The notes under the pieces were generated by a model. It saw only the letters and a program-made list of their open reading frames with translations, did no database searches and was not told the DNA's origin. From an uncultured Lachnospiraceae bacterium (GTDB lineage Bacteria; Bacillota; Clostridia; Lachnospirales; Lachnospiraceae), in assembly GCA_910584205.1 (NCBI GenBank), contig CAJUAA010000012.1, positions 26,107-90,106 of the forward strand: a stretch of DNA of 64,000 nt, given 5' to 3'. Both the position numbers and the translations under genes were made by a program. Shown in pieces: positions 51,573 through 59,938 of the stretch. Every line of letters starts with the position of its first letter. Within the stretch, counting starts at the first letter, position 1.

Positions 51573-52004
51573 ATGTTAGGAAAACAGCAAAAAAAACCGG
51601 CATCCACCGCGTCGGACATACAGACCAAGATCAGTACCATCATCGGTCCGGGCGCCGTTTTTGACGGCAACCTGAATGCTCCGGAGACAACCCGCGTGGA
51701 CGGTGTGATCAACGGCAACTGCAACTGTGGGCAGAACCTGATCCTGGGCCCGGAAGGCCGGATCAAGGGAAATATCACTGCACAGAACGTAACCATATCC
51801 GGAAATGTGGAAGGCGATGTCATGGTCCATGGCAAGCTGGAACTCTACTCCACCGGAAAGCTTGTGGGCAATGTGACCGCCAGATCCCTTGTCATCGACG
51901 AGGATGCTTACTTTGACGGAAGATGCAGTATGGCTGCCTCTTCTGCACCCTCTGCGGACTTCTCCGTCTCCGACGAGATTTCATCCGGAACGGAAGCGGA
52001 ATAG
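51573..52004 (+). CDS. Bactofilin (polymer-forming cytoskeletal protein)
   Basis: A 143-residue bactofilin. After a short Lys-rich N-terminus, a right-handed beta-helix runs from about residue 20 to 120 (IIGPGAVFDGNL, TRVDGVINGNC, GRIKGNITAQNVTISGNVEG, GKLVGNVTARSLVID), then a Ser/Ala/acidic tail. Bactofilins polymerise without nucleotide and often recruit M23 proteins; the M23-like gene directly upstream fits that theme. GGAGG precedes the ATG at 51573. Confidence 0.9.
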   Translation: MLGKQQKKPASTASDIQTKISTIIGPGAVFDGNLNAPETTRVDGVINGNCNCGQNLILGPEGRIKGNITAQNVTISGNVEGDVMVHGKLELYSTGKLVGNVTARSLVIDEDAYFDGRCSMAASSAPSADFSVSDEISSGTEAE

Positions 52005-52037
52005 CGGTATTATCATTTTTTATATGTTTACTGAGTG

Positions 52038-52082
52038 AAGAACCGACGACTGTATCTGAACTGCAGCCGCCGGTTCTTTTTT
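52038..52082 (+). terminator. Terminator of the M23-like/bactofilin operon
   Basis: AAGAACCG ... CGGTTCTTTTTTG with an 8-bp outer stem and extra pairing inside (GGCGGCTGCAG region). The T run is six bases. Confidence 0.75.
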
Positions 52083-52083
52083 G

Positions 52084-52160
52084 TTGAACTTTTGAACTTC
52101 TTATTGAACTTTTACAAATGCTGTGCTATACTGAATTGAACTCAAAAAATAATTTTGAAC
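52084..52160 (+). promoter_or_regulatory. Promoter with five TTGAAC repeats ahead of the XRE-aminotransferase gene
   Basis: TTGAAC occurs at 52084, 52092, 52104, 52136 and 52155, all in the same orientation. The copy at 52104-52109 is the -35 of a sigma-A promoter with TATACT at 52127-52132 (17 bp). TTGAACTTTTACA is repeated in full at 52104 and 52155. The copies flank and overlap the promoter as operators would; the adjacent XRE domain is the natural candidate to bind them. Confidence 0.65.
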
Positions 52161-52177
52161 TTTTACAGGAGGATCCC

Positions 52178-53689
52178 ATGTCAAACGATACATTTGCGGA
52201 AAGGCTTCGCGATTCCATGGACCGCCGGAATATCAAGCAGGTCGATCTGATCCGGATCGCCCAGGAACAGGGCGTCAAACTTGGCAAAAGCCACATGAGC
52301 CAGTATGTCAGCGGAAAGACCATTCCGCGCCCGGATATGATCCGCTTTCTGGCAGGAGCCCTGAGTGTGGAGGAGAACTGGCTGGCCGGTGCGGAAACAG
52401 CGGTTCCGGAGACGGCTCCCCGGGAAGAAGAAGAGGTCACAGAGACGAAAACAGAAACAGCAGGAGGAAAAACCATGTGGGAAATTAAGAAATCATCAAA
52501 ACTGGACAACGTATTATATGATGTCAGGGGGCCTGTGGTGGATGAAGCCCTCCGTATGGAGGAATCCGGAACCCATGTCCTGAAGCTGAATATCGGCAAT
52601 CCGGCTCCCTTCGGGTTCCGAACACCGGATGAAGTCATCTATGACATGCGGCAGCAGCTGACCGAATGTGAAGGCTACTCCGACGCCAAGGGACTGTTTT
52701 CCGCCCGCAAAGCCATCATGCAGTATGCCCAGCTGAAAAACATACCGAACGTATCCATCGGCGATGTGTACACCGGAAACGGCGTCAGCGAACTCATCAA
52801 CATCTGCATGTCCGCCCTGCTGGACGACGGAGACGAGATCCTGATCCCGGCGCCGGATTATCCGCTCTGGACCGCCTGCGCCACGCTGTCCGGAGGAAAG
52901 GCCGTCCACTATATCTGTGACGAGCAGTCGGAATGGTATCCGGACCTGAACGATATCCGATCCAAGATCAACAGCCGCACAAAGGCCATCGTCATCATCA
53001 ACCCGAACAATCCCACAGGTGCCCTGTATCCGAAGGAGATCCTCCAGCAGATCGTGGATGTGGCAAGAGAACACCACCTGATCATCTTCTCGGATGAAAT
53101 CTACGACCGGCTGGTCATGGACGGGGAAGAGCACATCTCCATCGCTTCCCTGGCTCCGGACCTTTTCTGCGTTACCTTCAGCGGGCTCTCAAAGTCCCAT
53201 ATGATCGCGGGCTTCCGCATCGGCTGGATGATCTTAAGCGGCAACAAGGAGATCGCAAAGGATTATATCGAAGGCCTCAACATGCTGTCCAACATGCGCC
53301 TCTGTTCCAACGTACCCGCACAGTCCATTGTACAGACCTCTCTGGGCGGACATCAGAGCGTGAAAGATTACATCATCCCCGGCGGCCGGATCTATGAGCA
53401 GCGGGAATATATCTACAAGGCGCTGACCGACATTCCGGGAATCAGCGTGGTAAAACCAAAGGCTGCATTTTATATCTTCCCAAAGCTGGATGTGAAAAAA
53501 TTCAACATCACCAATGATGAAAAGTTTGCCCTGGACCTGCTGAAAAGCAAGAAGATCCTCATCGTCCATGGAAGCGGCTTCAACTGGAAGGATCCGGATC
53601 ACTTCCGGATCGTGTACCTGCCCCGGATCGAAGTGCTGGAAACCGCCATGGAAAAGCTTTCCGCATTCCTTGCATCCTATCATCAGTAG
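52178..53689 (+). CDS. XRE-type DNA-binding domain fused to a class I aminotransferase
   Basis: A 503-residue fusion. Residues about 5-72 are an XRE helix-turn-helix (FAERLRDSMDRRNIKQVDLI, HMSQYVSGKTIPRPDMI). A Glu/Thr linker leads to a PLP-dependent aminotransferase similar to AlaA (residues about 100-500): NPNNPTGALYP, IFSDEIYDRL, the PLP Lys in SGLSKSHMIAGFRIGW. An internal MWEIKK would be the normal AlaA-like N-terminus. The ATG at 52178 has AGGAGG upstream. It may regulate its own promoter while making alanine/pyruvate/glutamate interconversions. This is not the GntR-type MocR architecture. Confidence 0.88.
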   Translation: MSNDTFAERLRDSMDRRNIKQVDLIRIAQEQGVKLGKSHMSQYVSGKTIPRPDMIRFLAGALSVEENWLAGAETAVPETAPREEEEVTETKTETAGGKTMWEIKKSSKLDNVLYDVRGPVVDEALRMEESGTHVLKLNIGNPAPFGFRTPDEVIYDMRQQLTECEGYSDAKGLFSARKAIMQYAQLKNIPNVSIGDVYTGNGVSELINICMSALLDDGDEILIPAPDYPLWTACATLSGGKAVHYICDEQSEWYPDLNDIRSKINSRTKAIVIINPNNPTGALYPKEILQQIVDVAREHHLIIFSDEIYDRLVMDGEEHISIASLAPDLFCVTFSGLSKSHMIAGFRIGWMILSGNKEIAKDYIEGLNMLSNMRLCSNVPAQSIVQTSLGGHQSVKDYIIPGGRIYEQREYIYKALTDIPGISVVKPKAAFYIFPKLDVKKFNITNDEKFALDLLKSKKILIVHGSGFNWKDPDHFRIVYLPRIEVLETAMEKLSAFLASYHQ

Positions 53690-53737
53690 CCGGCCGGTCC
53701 GGCCTTCGGCCCGGAATATTTCCGGCAGACGACAATC

Positions 53738-53776
53738 GTGCCGGATATCACAGACAGACGCTGTGATGTCCGGCAC
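53738..53776. terminator. Hairpin between convergent aminotransferase and Nudix genes
   Basis: CGTGCCGGATATCACAG, 5-7 nt loop, CTGTGATGTCCGGCACG: 17-bp arms with one mismatch. T runs on both sides are poor, so strength is uncertain, but its place between two gene ends fits a bidirectional terminator. Confidence 0.55.
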
Positions 53777-53785
53777 GGTCTTCGT

Positions 53786-54811
53786 TCACAAAAGCTTAAG
53801 AAACGTTCCGATCATCCGGAATTCATCCTCGTAGATACAGTTCTGCATGGTATGCTCCTGGATCATCCGGAGGCACGCATGGTATTCCATCCACCTCACT
53901 TCTTCCACTTCCGTCTCCTGCAGGCGCAGATCCCGGATCTCCACCGGATTCCGATACACATAGACATGGCTCCACTCATAATCCCGGAATGCCCGGCCCC
54001 GGAACACATCCTCGGTCCATCCTTTATGGATGCCGACCTCCTCCAGTTCTTCCGGGCGGACCGAAAGGCCCAGCTCCTCCCGTGTTTCCCGAAGGGCCGA
54101 CGCCAGAGCCTCCTCTCCTGCCGCCATATGTCCCGCCGCCGAGATGTCATAACATCCCGGATAGGAGTCCTTTTCCGCGCTTCTCTTCTGCAGCAGCACC
54201 TCGCAGGTCCCGTCCTCCCGCTCCTTTACGATCCATATGTGGACTGTCGGATGAAGGCTTCCCTCACAGTGGACCACTCCCCGCTCCCGAACGATCCCGC
54301 TCCTGCTCCCGTCCTCATTCAACACGTCGAAAAGCTCCATGGGCTGTCCGTTCAGGCTGGCTTCCAGAAGGCCGCTGTGCCCGTCATACACCAGCTTCAG
54401 AGAGAAAAACGGCGCGTTCTCATCCAGCAGGCGAAAGAAGATCTTGTCTCCTTCCCATATGTTCAGCTTCCATACCTTTTCCACCGGCACCCACTCCAGC
54501 TCTCCTTCGTCGCAGGGTATCGGGTCGCCCTCAAAACCGTCCGCTGTAAAAAGAGACATGTACTCGGTCACACCGTCTCCGGACACAAAGGTCACCAGTC
54601 CGCGGTACTGCCAGGACGTCAGTGTGTAACCGGTTTCCTCCTTTACTTCCCGAAGCACGCACTCCTCCGGGCTTTCTCCCTCCTCAAAATGTCCTCCGAC
54701 GCCGATCCACTTGTCCTTGTTCACGTCATGCTTTTTTACGGTCCTGTGCAGCATCAGGTAGCTGCCGTCCTGTTCCATATAGCACAGAGTACTCAGATTT
54801 TTCATGGGCAT
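53786..54811 (-). CDS. Protein with two Nudix hydrolase domains
   Basis: A 341-residue tandem Nudix protein. The first Nudix box is GHFEEGESPEECVLREVKEE (residues about 38-57), in an MutT/8-oxo-dGTPase-like domain; the second is GHMAAGEEALASALRETREE, in a domain resembling the isopentenyl-diphosphate isomerase-like Nudix group (LLQKRS; YPGCYDISAAGH). Both Nudix boxes keep the catalytic REUxEE pattern. The start at 54811 has GGAGGG eight bases upstream. Substrates are not deducible. Confidence 0.85.
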   Translation of the reverse strand: MPMKNLSTLCYMEQDGSYLMLHRTVKKHDVNKDKWIGVGGHFEEGESPEECVLREVKEETGYTLTSWQYRGLVTFVSGDGVTEYMSLFTADGFEGDPIPCDEGELEWVPVEKVWKLNIWEGDKIFFRLLDENAPFFSLKLVYDGHSGLLEASLNGQPMELFDVLNEDGSRSGIVRERGVVHCEGSLHPTVHIWIVKEREDGTCEVLLQKRSAEKDSYPGCYDISAAGHMAAGEEALASALRETREELGLSVRPEELEEVGIHKGWTEDVFRGRAFRDYEWSHVYVYRNPVEIRDLRLQETEVEEVRWMEYHACLRMIQEHTMQNCIYEDEFRMIGTFLKLL

Positions 54812-54922
54812 CGATCCATCCCTCCTGTTTCCGCCGGATTCCAAACCGGCTGTTTTCCCATATTGTAACACATGAGAGACGAGCCGTAAACGAAAGACCG
54901 CGGCAGCTTCACCAATCGTCCA

Positions 54923-54970
54923 TTGACAACCATCGGAACAACCTTTATAATTTATTTATTACACACGTAA
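54923..54970 (+). promoter_or_regulatory. Consensus promoter and dyad operator of blaI-blaR1
   Basis: TTGACA (54923-54928), 17 bp, TATAAT (54946-54951) is an exact consensus promoter. Just downstream TTACACACGTAA (54959-54970) is a dyad resembling BlaI/MecI operators (TACA-type half sites), placed to block transcription. Autoregulation by BlaI is inferred. Confidence 0.7.
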
Positions 54971-54990
54971 GATTGTGGAGGAAAACAAAC

Positions 54991-55380
54991 ATGAACAAAC
55001 TGCCTCAGATCTCCGAAGCAGAATACGAAGTGATGAAAGTCGTCTGGAAGTACGCTCCCGTCAACACCAATGAGATTACGGAGAAACTGCTGCAGACCAC
55101 ATCCTGGAGCCCCAAGACCATACACACACTGATCAAACGCCTGGTGAACAAGGGGGCCCTTTCCTACGAAAAACAGGGACGTGTCTTTGTCTACACTCCT
55201 CTGGTACCGGAAAATGAATACATCGGCCAGGAAAGCGCTTCTTTCCTGCAGCGGTTTTACAATGGAACGATCTCCTCCATGCTGTCCGCATACCTGGAAA
55301 ATAACCGGCTGTCCGACGCGGAGATCGACGACCTTCGGACCCTGCTCTCCCAAAAAACCAAAAAGGAGACTCCTTCATGA
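54991..55380 (+). CDS. blaI: BlaI/MecI-family repressor
   Basis: A 129-residue penicillinase-type repressor: winged helix (ISEAEYEVMKVVWKYAPVNT, SPKTIHTLIKRLVNKGALSY) and a C-terminal dimerisation region. The cleavage-type region around residues 100-105 is not conclusive. GGAGG precedes the ATG. Its stop overlaps the blaR1 start by ATGA, so the two are co-translated. Confidence 0.92.
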   Translation: MNKLPQISEAEYEVMKVVWKYAPVNTNEITEKLLQTTSWSPKTIHTLIKRLVNKGALSYEKQGRVFVYTPLVPENEYIGQESASFLQRFYNGTISSMLSAYLENNRLSDAEIDDLRTLLSQKTKKETPS

Positions 55381-57152
55381 CGACTTTTGGTACCCGCTTT
55401 TTGCTCTGCAATCTCCCTGTAAGCGTCCTCCTTCTGGCCGTCCTGCTTCTCCGGAAGCTGTCCGGAAGGCTGCTGTCCGGAAACAGCCGGTATCATATCC
55501 GGCTGCTGCCGGTCATACTGGCCGTCCCCTTTCTGCCGCTCCGTCCCAAAGGAATTCTGCGGCTCTTTTCCTGGTTTCATGCCCAAAATGCCTCCGGCGC
55601 TTTGGCGGCCTCAGACATCATGGCTGACCGGGTTCCTGCTTCCTCCGCCGACTGGATCCGTGACTTCGGCGTCTCCGTCTCAAGAATCCCCGCTCCTGCT
55701 GCCGGCCGGCTCCTGGTCCTGTTGTGGATCCTCGGCACGCTGGCCATTACCATATGGATGATATGGTCCCGGGTCCTTCTGTACCGTCTGGAGCAGTCCG
55801 CTCTGCCCCTCCAGAACCAGGAGGTCCGAGGGCTGTATGAACGCTGCCGCGCAGAGCTTCCGGTCCGCAGAACGATCCCCGTCCGCACCACGGCGTTTTT
55901 AAAATCTCCGATCATCGTGGGATGCCTGCGCCCGCGGATCTATCTTCCCATTCATCTGATCACGGACGCTTCCCCTGCCGGCATGCGCTACATATTTCTC
56001 CATGAACTGCAGCATTATAAGCACGGGGATGCATGGATCAATACGTTCCTGAACATGGCCGCGGCAATCTACTGGTTCAATCCCGTTGTCTGGTATGCGA
56101 AAAAGGAGGCCCGCAGCGATCAGGAGATCGCCTGTGACGCCTCCGTACTGCAGATGCTGAATCCTGATGAACGGATTGACTATGGAAACACACTGCTGAA
56201 TTTTGCCCGGACCCGGTCCTGCTCTCCGCTCTCACCGGTCTCCGGCATCGCCGGCAGCGGCCGGCAGCTGAAAAAACGGATTCTGAATATCGCACGGTAC
56301 CAGCCCTGTACCGGATGGCGCCGAGTCAGAGAACGACTCCTCACCGCGCTTCTGGCCGTCGTCATACTGGAGTCCACTGCCCTGATACCGGCGGCGGCAG
56401 AAAACAGCGCCGCACTGCCGCGCGGCGCCGTCGTTCTGGAAAAAGATCTGTCCTCCTTCTTCTCTGGAAATGAAGGATGTTTTGTCCTGTACGATCCGGA
56501 TGCGGAAGTCTGGACCATTTACAATAAAGCCCTGGCTGCCCGGCGGATCTCACCGGATTCTACCTGTAAGATTTACAGCGCACTGTGCGCTCTGGAAAAC
56601 GGCTTCATCACTCCTGATGCCTCTTTCAGGACATGGAATAAAAAGCCGCACCCGTTTCCCAACTGGAACCAGGATCAGACACTGGCATCCGCCATGAAAG
56701 ATTCTGTAAACTGGTATTTTCAGTCACTGGACCAGCAGGCCGGACCGGACACGCTGGAGCAGTTCTATGAACACATTGACTACGGAAACCATGACCTGTC
56801 CGGCGGCACAGCCGAATTCTGGCTGGAATCGTCCCTCCGGATCTCCGCAGTGGAGCAGGTTGGGCTGCTTGAAAAGTTTTATACCAATGCTTTCGGCTTT
56901 GAGAAAAAAAACATACAGGCAGTCAAAAAAACACTGGAAATTTCCGCATCCGGCAGCATGACCCTGTCCGGGAAGACCGGTACCGGCATCGTAAACGGAA
57001 AGACGGTGACCAGCTGGTTTATCGGATATGTGGAAACGGAAGACAACACCCTCTTCTTTGCCACAAGCGTCCGAAATCCTTCGGACCCCGCATCCGTGAC
57101 CGCCAGCCGGGTCACGCTCCGGATTCTGGAAGCAGAGCAGATCTGGCGCTGA
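55377..57152 (+). CDS. blaR1: BlaR1-family beta-lactam sensor protease
   Basis: A 591-residue signal transducer. Membrane segments lie near residues 8-26, 41-56, 110-132 and 318-341. The M56 zinc protease site is H209-E-L-Q-H213, with a likely third ligand in KEARSDQE. The extracellular C-terminal penicillin-binding sensor has S395-TC-K398, SVN and KTGTG, matching class D-type sensors. It would be acylated by beta-lactams and then inactivate BlaI. No beta-lactamase or PBP gene follows; the next gene reads in the opposite direction. Confidence 0.92.
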   Translation: MTTFGTRFLLCNLPVSVLLLAVLLLRKLSGRLLSGNSRYHIRLLPVILAVPFLPLRPKGILRLFSWFHAQNASGALAASDIMADRVPASSADWIRDFGVSVSRIPAPAAGRLLVLLWILGTLAITIWMIWSRVLLYRLEQSALPLQNQEVRGLYERCRAELPVRRTIPVRTTAFLKSPIIVGCLRPRIYLPIHLITDASPAGMRYIFLHELQHYKHGDAWINTFLNMAAAIYWFNPVVWYAKKEARSDQEIACDASVLQMLNPDERIDYGNTLLNFARTRSCSPLSPVSGIAGSGRQLKKRILNIARYQPCTGWRRVRERLLTALLAVVILESTALIPAAAENSAALPRGAVVLEKDLSSFFSGNEGCFVLYDPDAEVWTIYNKALAARRISPDSTCKIYSALCALENGFITPDASFRTWNKKPHPFPNWNQDQTLASAMKDSVNWYFQSLDQQAGPDTLEQFYEHIDYGNHDLSGGTAEFWLESSLRISAVEQVGLLEKFYTNAFGFEKKNIQAVKKTLEISASGSMTLSGKTGTGIVNGKTVTSWFIGYVETEDNTLFFATSVRNPSDPASVTASRVTLRILEAEQIWR

Positions 57153-57185
57153 TAACACATCGTCAGATCCTGTTCGCTTCCGGTT

Positions 57186-57779
57186 TTATTTCTGCATGGC
57201 CTCAAAAGCCTTTCTGCTCAGAGACACCCGAAGTTCGTCCATCTCCTCGCTGAAGGTATCCTCTGCCTCAAACGAAAGAAAACCCTTTTTCGCGGTAAGG
57301 TCCCAGGTAACTACAGAAGCCTCTTTATCCTGCTTCGCCCCCCATTCTTTGGCCGTGTCAAAACTCATGTCCTGAAGGTTCATATCGTGATAGGTAACGT
57401 CCACTTTTTCCGAAGCGCTCTTGCTCAGCGTTACGGCATAGACAATGCCCTCGGTGACGGACGCGCTCTGCTCGCTGCCGATATCGCTGCCGCCGCTCCA
57501 CGGAACATAAACGGATACCCAGAACTGGTTCCCCGCGCCCTTGTTCAGACTGTAGTGGAACGCGATGTACTTGTCTCCCTCATGGGCCACGTCCTGCCGT
57601 CCGGCGTAGTTCACTTCATAGCCCCAGTCCGTCATCTCCTGCATGGTGGTCTTCCCAAGAACGATCGTATTTCCGTCAAAGACTGCTTCCATGGGCATCT
57701 CCGGGCCGGAGCACGCCGTCAGGCTCAGCACAAGCGCCGTCAACAGGATCAGCGGGATCATACGTTTTTTCAGATTCAT
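57186..57779 (-). CDS. Putative lipoprotein of unknown function
   Basis: A 197-residue protein with a signal peptide and lipobox LTAC (Cys23). The mature part has one conserved-looking feature, MEAVFDGNTIVLGKTTMQEM, suggesting a beta-rich periplasmic-type domain facing outside the membrane. I do not recognise a family. It is convergent with blaR1, with only 33 bp between. The 213 bp upstream (57780-57992) shows no further gene. Confidence 0.75.
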   Translation of the reverse strand: MNLKKRMIPLILLTALVLSLTACSGPEMPMEAVFDGNTIVLGKTTMQEMTDWGYEVNYAGRQDVAHEGDKYIAFHYSLNKGAGNQFWVSVYVPWSGGSDIGSEQSASVTEGIVYAVTLSKSASEKVDVTYHDMNLQDMSFDTAKEWGAKQDKEASVVTWDLTAKKGFLSFEAEDTFSEEMDELRVSLSRKAFEAMQK

Positions 57780-57992
57780 ATTTTTCTACTCCTTCTATAT
57801 GATAATGTGACAGACATCAGTCCATTTGTTTTATCGACCGGAGTCCCCAAAATATAACATAGGCGAGGGAAAAACTGCAGCTACAGAACCTGCACAAAAA
57901 AGAACATGAATAATCTTTCGATTTCCGGGCAAATTAACAGTATTCTTCCGTTTATCATATGATCTGAATCTTACTGTAAGGAGGACTTTGTG

Positions 57993-58199
57993 ATGAATAA
58001 AACACTGGATGTGATTGCGCTTACCATCGGCATTATCGGCGCTCTGAACTGGGGACTGATCGGATTTTTCAATTTTAATCTTGTGCAGTTCCTTCTGGGC
58101 AGCGGCGGAGCCGCGCGGACGATCTACGTGCTGGTGGGATTGTGCGGTCTGTATCTCTTGACCTTTTATATGAAGACCGGTAGATGCCTCAGCGAATAA
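57993..58199 (+). CDS. DUF378 small membrane protein
   Basis: A 68-residue protein with two membrane helices (VIALTIGIIGALNWGLIGFF and TIYVLVGLCGLYLLTFY), matching the DUF378 pattern with GALNWGLIG. AGGAGG eight bases upstream marks the ATG at 57993; a GTG at 57990 is also in frame. Function unknown. Confidence 0.85.
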   Translation: MNKTLDVIALTIGIIGALNWGLIGFFNFNLVQFLLGSGGAARTIYVLVGLCGLYLLTFYMKTGRCLSE

Positions 58200-58204
58200 A
58201 GAAA

Positions 58205-58244
58205 CCCTGCGGCAGCCATGATATTTATCACGACTGCCGCAGCT
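58205..58244. terminator. Hairpin between convergent DUF378 and BlaI-like genes
   Basis: CTGCGGCAG, 18-nt loop, CTGCCGCAG, a perfect 9-bp stem with weak T runs on both strands (CTTTC; GGTTTCTTT). It probably ends both transcripts. Confidence 0.6.
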
Positions 58245-58256
58245 TTCAATCCAAAA

Positions 58257-58658
58257 TCATTTCTTTCCTTTTTTCAGTTCTTCTAAAAGGTCTTTTACCA
58301 GTTCCTTTTGCTTTTCGGTGAGCTGTTTCTTTCGGAAATAAGAAGCCACCATCGCTTCCAGCGTAGCATATTCCATAAGCGGTCCAAAGCATGTCCTTAT
58401 GACAGCCTGCTCATATTCCATCCGAGACACAAGCGCAGTATAAAAATGATGGCGTCCTTCCTGCCGTTTTTCCACATACCCCTTTTTCGATATATTATAC
58501 AGTATCGTACTCTTGGTTCCCCGCGTCTGCGGAAAATGCGCGTAGATCTCCTCACTGCTGACTCCGTCCGGATGGCTCCAGATAAACCGCATAAACTCCA
58601 GTTCCGTCCTCGAAAGATCTTTCTTTCCATTCAGTCCTTCCAATATTTCGTTCGACAT
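58257..58658 (-). CDS. BlaI/MecI/CopY-family transcriptional repressor (orphan)
   Basis: A 133-residue winged-helix regulator: LSRTELEFMRFIWSHPDGVS, FPQTRGTKSTILYNISKKGYV, RHHFYTALVSRMEYEQAV, then a Lys/Glu-rich C-terminus. It belongs to the same superfamily as the BlaI at 54991-55380 but is divergent in sequence, and no BlaR1-type protease is next to it. Its target is unknown. Its start lies 44 bp from the stop of the Sel1 gene reading in the same direction. Confidence 0.82.
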   Translation of the reverse strand: MSNEILEGLNGKKDLSRTELEFMRFIWSHPDGVSSEEIYAHFPQTRGTKSTILYNISKKGYVEKRQEGRHHFYTALVSRMEYEQAVIRTCFGPLMEYATLEAMVASYFRKKQLTEKQKELVKDLLEELKKGKK

Positions 58659-58702
58659 GCCTGATATTTCATCCTTTCTTTTGCTTGTATTTTATGATGG
58701 AC

Positions 58703-59938
58703 TTATCTCCTCCGCCATACCCCAAACAGGCTTTTCCTGTAATGCTTCAGTGCTTCGGCTGCCGGCCCGTAATTTCCCGCCGCTTTCAGATACTCCACGC
58801 CCTTTTCAATGTTCTCCCGTACACCGATCCCTTCGGCATACATCATCCCCAGACCATAGCTTTTATAGGGCGAATCCTGGCTTTTCTCCAGAAATGCTTT
58901 TCCACGCGCCGGGTCCTGCCGGCAACCGCGCCCCAGCAGATAGCAAATTCCCAGAAGATCATACTTGACATATTCCGATTCCTCATCCCTCTCCAGCCAC
59001 TGGACTGCCCGCGCATAGTCTACTTCCGTCCCCCAGCCGTGGAAATACAAGCGTCCCAGCTGGCGGCAGGCATAGCTGTCATTGCCATAGCCGGCGGTTT
59101 TTTCGTAGCACTCTAAGGCATAGGGCAGATTGCGCTCCACCGCTCTGCCGTTCCAATAAATATCCCCTATGATATGCCAGCTCCAGAGATGTCCTGCCTC
59201 TGCCGCTTTCAGCGCCCAGGGAAGCGCTTCTTTATCGTTATCCTCTGTATAGGCCAGATAATGGGCATAGGCGTACATCCACTCCGGGTAGCCCCGCTCT
59301 GCCCCCTGGCGCATGATGGGAACTTCCTTTTCCGGCTCCGGCGGAATCAAATTTCCTCTACCATGTTGGTAATAATGGCAGTAATTCCGCCCCGCCAGGA
59401 TCATGCCGCCGGAAAACGACTTTTCAAACCATGGAAGGCACTTTTCGATCTGCTCCCGCTTCCAGTGATTCCAGGCTTTCTTATTTGCAAACTCCCTTTC
59501 CTTACGATCTTCAATCTCTATGATGTCCAGAAAATAATAGGTGTTCCCAATCATGTACTGACAGAAAGCGCAGCCGTTTTCGGCTTTTTCATAGATGACA
59601 TCCCATGCTTCTTTTATGTTCTCAAAAGGCATGATCTCCTTAAGTTCCGGTGTCAGCATATCCATACGCAGCGCCCCCAGGACCGCAGCGGCGCTGCCCA
59701 GGGAAATCGCCTGATGGAGCATGGCGTAGGCCGCTGCCTCGTTTTCTTCAAAGGGGTGATATTCCCAGCTGTAACAGGAGCCGGAAAAGCAGCGGGAGAG
59801 AAAATAGCAGGCATCCCCATCCCCGTCCTTTGCCGCGGACAATAACGCGTCCGCTGCCGCTTTCGCCCTGTCGTTATCACAGCAATAATAGAGATCCTGG
59901 ATCGCCTTGTCCACCACATCGTTAAAATATGTTCCCAT
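58703..59938 (-). CDS. Sel1-like repeat protein
   Basis: A 411-residue, soluble, all-helical repeat protein. Sel1-type units are visible, such as WSWHIIGDIYWNGRAVERNL with PYALECYEKTA, and ACRQLGRLYFHGWGTEVDYA with RAVQWLERD, then LGMMYAEGIGVRENIEKGVE. Sel1 repeats usually hold protein partners. Its start overlaps the end of the upstream membrane-protein gene by 17 bp, so the two are likely expressed and act together. Confidence 0.85.
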   Translation of the reverse strand: MGTYFNDVVDKAIQDLYYCCDNDRAKAAADALLSAAKDGDGDACYFLSRCFSGSCYSWEYHPFEENEAAAYAMLHQAISLGSAAAVLGALRMDMLTPELKEIMPFENIKEAWDVIYEKAENGCAFCQYMIGNTYYFLDIIEIEDRKEREFANKKAWNHWKREQIEKCLPWFEKSFSGGMILAGRNYCHYYQHGRGNLIPPEPEKEVPIMRQGAERGYPEWMYAYAHYLAYTEDNDKEALPWALKAAEAGHLWSWHIIGDIYWNGRAVERNLPYALECYEKTAGYGNDSYACRQLGRLYFHGWGTEVDYARAVQWLERDEESEYVKYDLLGICYLLGRGCRQDPARGKAFLEKSQDSPYKSYGLGMMYAEGIGVRENIEKGVEYLKAAGNYGPAAEALKHYRKSLFGVWRRR

